A DNA stretch of 6,835 nucleotides, taken from NCBI GenBank assembly GCA_023818995.1, contig JAMWDA010000086.1, positions 1-6,835 on the forward strand. Reading direction: 5' to 3'. The position numbers were made by a program, and so were the translations under genes. The stretch is from Candidatus Omnitrophota bacterium (GTDB lineage: Bacteria; Omnitrophota; Gorgyraeia; Duberdicusellales; 4484-171). Shown piece after piece: positions 5,542 to 6,835 of this stretch. The notes beneath the pieces were generated by a model, which was given only the letters and a program-made list of their open reading frames with translations, ran no database searches and was not told the DNA's origin. The first letter of the stretch is position 1. Each line of letters opens with the position of its first letter.

Positions 5542-6567
5542 ATGAGAAACAAAGCAGTTCTTAAGAAGATAATTCTATTCACATCCATAGCTTTAGTATT
5601 TTTATTAATCTACCGGTTATCTTTTATTTTTTATATTAATCCTCGCAACCATCTTCGTAAAGAAGCGGATATTTTTTTAAATAGGGTAAATAATGAACTC
5701 TCACAAATTTGCAAGAATTTTGATGGTAGATTTTATTTTGTATTAAAGGATTTATACAATCCTTATATCTATTTGTCTAAAGATGGCCAAAAACCTTTAA
5801 TAGCGGCTAGCCTAATAAAAGTTCCTATAATGGTAGCAGTTTTTTATGCTATAGATAGAGGCAGATTAAATTTTAACGATAAGTTTATTATAGAGAGAAA
5901 AGATATAACTAATGGTTCAGGTAAATTAAAGAATTTGAAATTACCTCAGCAGTTTAGCTTAGCGCAGCTAATAGAATTTATGATTGCTGAAAGTGATAAT
6001 ACCGCTACTAATAAAATAATTGATATTTTAGGATGCGATTATATTAATGGTATATTTAAAGAGATAGGTCTTAGGGAGACGGTTCTTAACCGTAAGATAA
6101 TGGATTTATCGGCGAGGCGGAAAGGTATAGAAAACTATATTTCTTTAAATGACCTTATTTTAATTTACGAAGGTATATATTATGGTAAAATATTAAACCC
6201 TCAATATTCTCAACTGATGCTTTACTATTTAAAAAGACAAAAGATAAGTGACCGTATCCCTAAATTTTTACCGAACAATGTAACTGTTGCTCATAAAACA
6301 GGTTTAGAGAAAAATGTTCTTGGTGATGGAGGAATTATTTTTTCTGAGAGAGGGGATTATATACTTTGCCTAGCGGTAGAATGTGGTAGTTATTCTGAGG
6401 GAAAAGATTTTATTGCCAAAATTTCTTTGATGGTTTATAATGCTTTTAAAAATATTAGGCAAAATATAGAGAACAAACGGTCAAAGAAAATTATAGATAA
6501 CTGGATAAAGTTAGATAAGTTCATAAAAGATAATTTAAAAGAAAGGAGAAACAATGAATATTTCTAA
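5542..6567 (+). CDS. Membrane-anchored serine hydrolase of the class A beta-lactamase/PBP fold
   Basis: A 341-residue protein with a basic N-terminus and one hydrophobic segment at about 9-32, so it is probably anchored in the inner membrane with the enzyme in the periplasm. The three active-site motifs of the penicillin-recognising fold are in order and well spaced: S90-L-I-K93 (nucleophile and lysine), S151-D-N153, and K252-T-G254. The E-x-x-L-N omega-loop motif that supplies the deacylating Glu166 of true class A beta-lactamases is not recognisable between 175 and 205. A cell-wall or peptide hydrolase role is therefore at least as likely as antibiotic resistance. The last ~40 residues are a lysine- and arginine-rich extension. 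It starts 17 bp after the TonB-like gene without a visible Shine-Dalgarno, and its end overlaps the EIIA gene by 14 bp. Substrate unknown. Confidence 0.8.
   Translation: MRNKAVLKKIILFTSIALVFLLIYRLSFIFYINPRNHLRKEADIFLNRVNNELSQICKNFDGRFYFVLKDLYNPYIYLSKDGQKPLIAASLIKVPIMVAVFYAIDRGRLNFNDKFIIERKDITNGSGKLKNLKLPQQFSLAQLIEFMIAESDNTATNKIIDILGCDYINGIFKEIGLRETVLNRKIMDLSARRKGIENYISLNDLILIYEGIYYGKILNPQYSQLMLYYLKRQKISDRIPKFLPNNVTVAHKTGLEKNVLGDGGIIFSERGDYILCLAVECGSYSEGKDFIAKISLMVYNAFKNIRQNIENKRSKKIIDNWIKLDKFIKDNLKERRNNEYF
6542..6548 (+). promoter_or_regulatory. Ribosome binding site for the EIIA gene
   Basis: AAAGGAG lies 5 nt before the ATG at 6554, within the last codons of the serine hydrolase gene. It fixes the EIIA start despite the 14-bp overlap and is the best correctly placed Shine-Dalgarno in the window. 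Confidence 0.75.
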
Positions 6568-6835
6568 TTATTTAAATAGTGAAGACTGTATAATGGAGTT
6601 AAAGGCAAGTAATAAAGAAGAGGCTATAAGAGAAATAAGTGAGAATTTATTTAAGAAGGGGAAGATTTTAGACTTAGAAGGTTTTATAAAAGATGTTTTA
6701 GAAAGGGAACGTTTAGGTTCTACAGGTATAGGTCATAGTATTGCTCTACCCCATGCACGCACCCAGACAGTCAATGGATTTATTATTGGTTTTGGTAAAT
6801 CTACTAAGGGTATAGATTTCAATTCTATAGATGGC
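6554..6835 (+). CDS. PTS EIIA component, fructose/nitrogen type, N-terminal part
   Basis: The first 94 residues of a protein running past the right edge; family members are usually about 150 residues when the domain stands alone. The phosphorylation-site signature is clear: G-I-G-H-S-I-A-L-P-H-A-R, with H67 as the likely phosphohistidine and H61 as the nearby conserved histidine. The upstream K-E-E-A-I-R-E-I and R-E-R-L-G-S-T-G segments are also typical of the PTS_EIIA type-2 domain. Such proteins receive phosphate from HPr, or from its nitrogen-branch equivalent NPr, and either pass it to a sugar-specific EIIB or act as regulators (EIIA-Ntr/PtsN). With no EIIB or EIIC visible the role is undecided. 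Translation probably depends on the strong Shine-Dalgarno inside the hydrolase gene. Confidence 0.87.
   Translation, partial: MNISNYLNSEDCIMELKASNKEEAIREISENLFKKGKILDLEGFIKDVLERERLGSTGIGHSIALPHARTQTVNGFIIGFGKSTKGIDFNSIDG

Noticed and set aside
5542..6567. Calling this gene an antibiotic-resistance beta-lactamase
   Set aside because: The fold motifs are present, but no Glu166 motif is visible and the context is envelope and sugar genes. The substrate is left open.
1..6835. CRISPR arrays, tRNA or rRNA genes, insertion sequences and riboswitches
   Set aside because: No direct-repeat arrays, cloverleaf-like segments, transposase frames, terminal repeats or known leader structures were seen. Nearly all the sequence is accounted for by coding regions on the + strand.

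Overview
The window is compact, AT-rich bacterial DNA (roughly one-third G+C by eye) with every gene on the + strand. Codon choice favours ATA, AGA and TTA. A TonB-type protein implies an outer membrane, so the source is probably a diderm (Gram-negative-type) bacterium. The low G+C, the gene-dense layout and the style of the TonB C-terminus recall candidate-phylum bacteria such as Omnitrophota, but that placement is an impression and was not tested.

Positions 1-4899 carry a nonulosonic (sialic-acid-like) acid cassette that best matches legionaminic acid synthesis. In order these are the 3' end of a LegB-type nucleotide-sugar 4,6-dehydratase, a LegC-type PLP aminotransferase, a NeuD/PglD/LegH-type hexapeptide acetyltransferase, a NeuB/LegI-type synthase with a SAF domain, a PtmE-type protein (CBS pair fused to a sugar-1-phosphate nucleotidyltransferase), and a LegF-type CMP-sugar synthetase. 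Together they would make an activated CMP-legionaminic-acid-like sugar for surface glycans or glycoproteins. The PtmE-type gene suggests the GDP-sugar route known from Campylobacter.

One expected step, the hydrolysing 2-epimerase LegG/NeuC, is absent from the window. Between legI and ptmE, in a cassette whose other junctions overlap by 1-8 bp, there is a 130-bp gap. It opens with an ATGA-coupled start encoding MKRKIFVI, which resembles the start of LegG/NeuC proteins, and the frame stops after 19 codons. The gap also holds a strong Shine-Dalgarno sequence with no usable start codon. I read this as a possible deletion scar of legG and consider it the most interesting point in the window.

Positions 4892-6835 carry three envelope or regulatory genes joined to the cassette: a TonB-family protein with an N-terminal SxxxH membrane segment, a membrane-anchored penicillin-binding/class-A-type serine hydrolase, and the start of a PTS EIIA (fructose/nitrogen type) protein running off the right edge. 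No rho-independent terminator, tRNA, rRNA, CRISPR array or insertion sequence was seen. No stretch longer than 130 bp lacks a gene. The genes are recognisable family members, and I see no clear case for a wholly new system.
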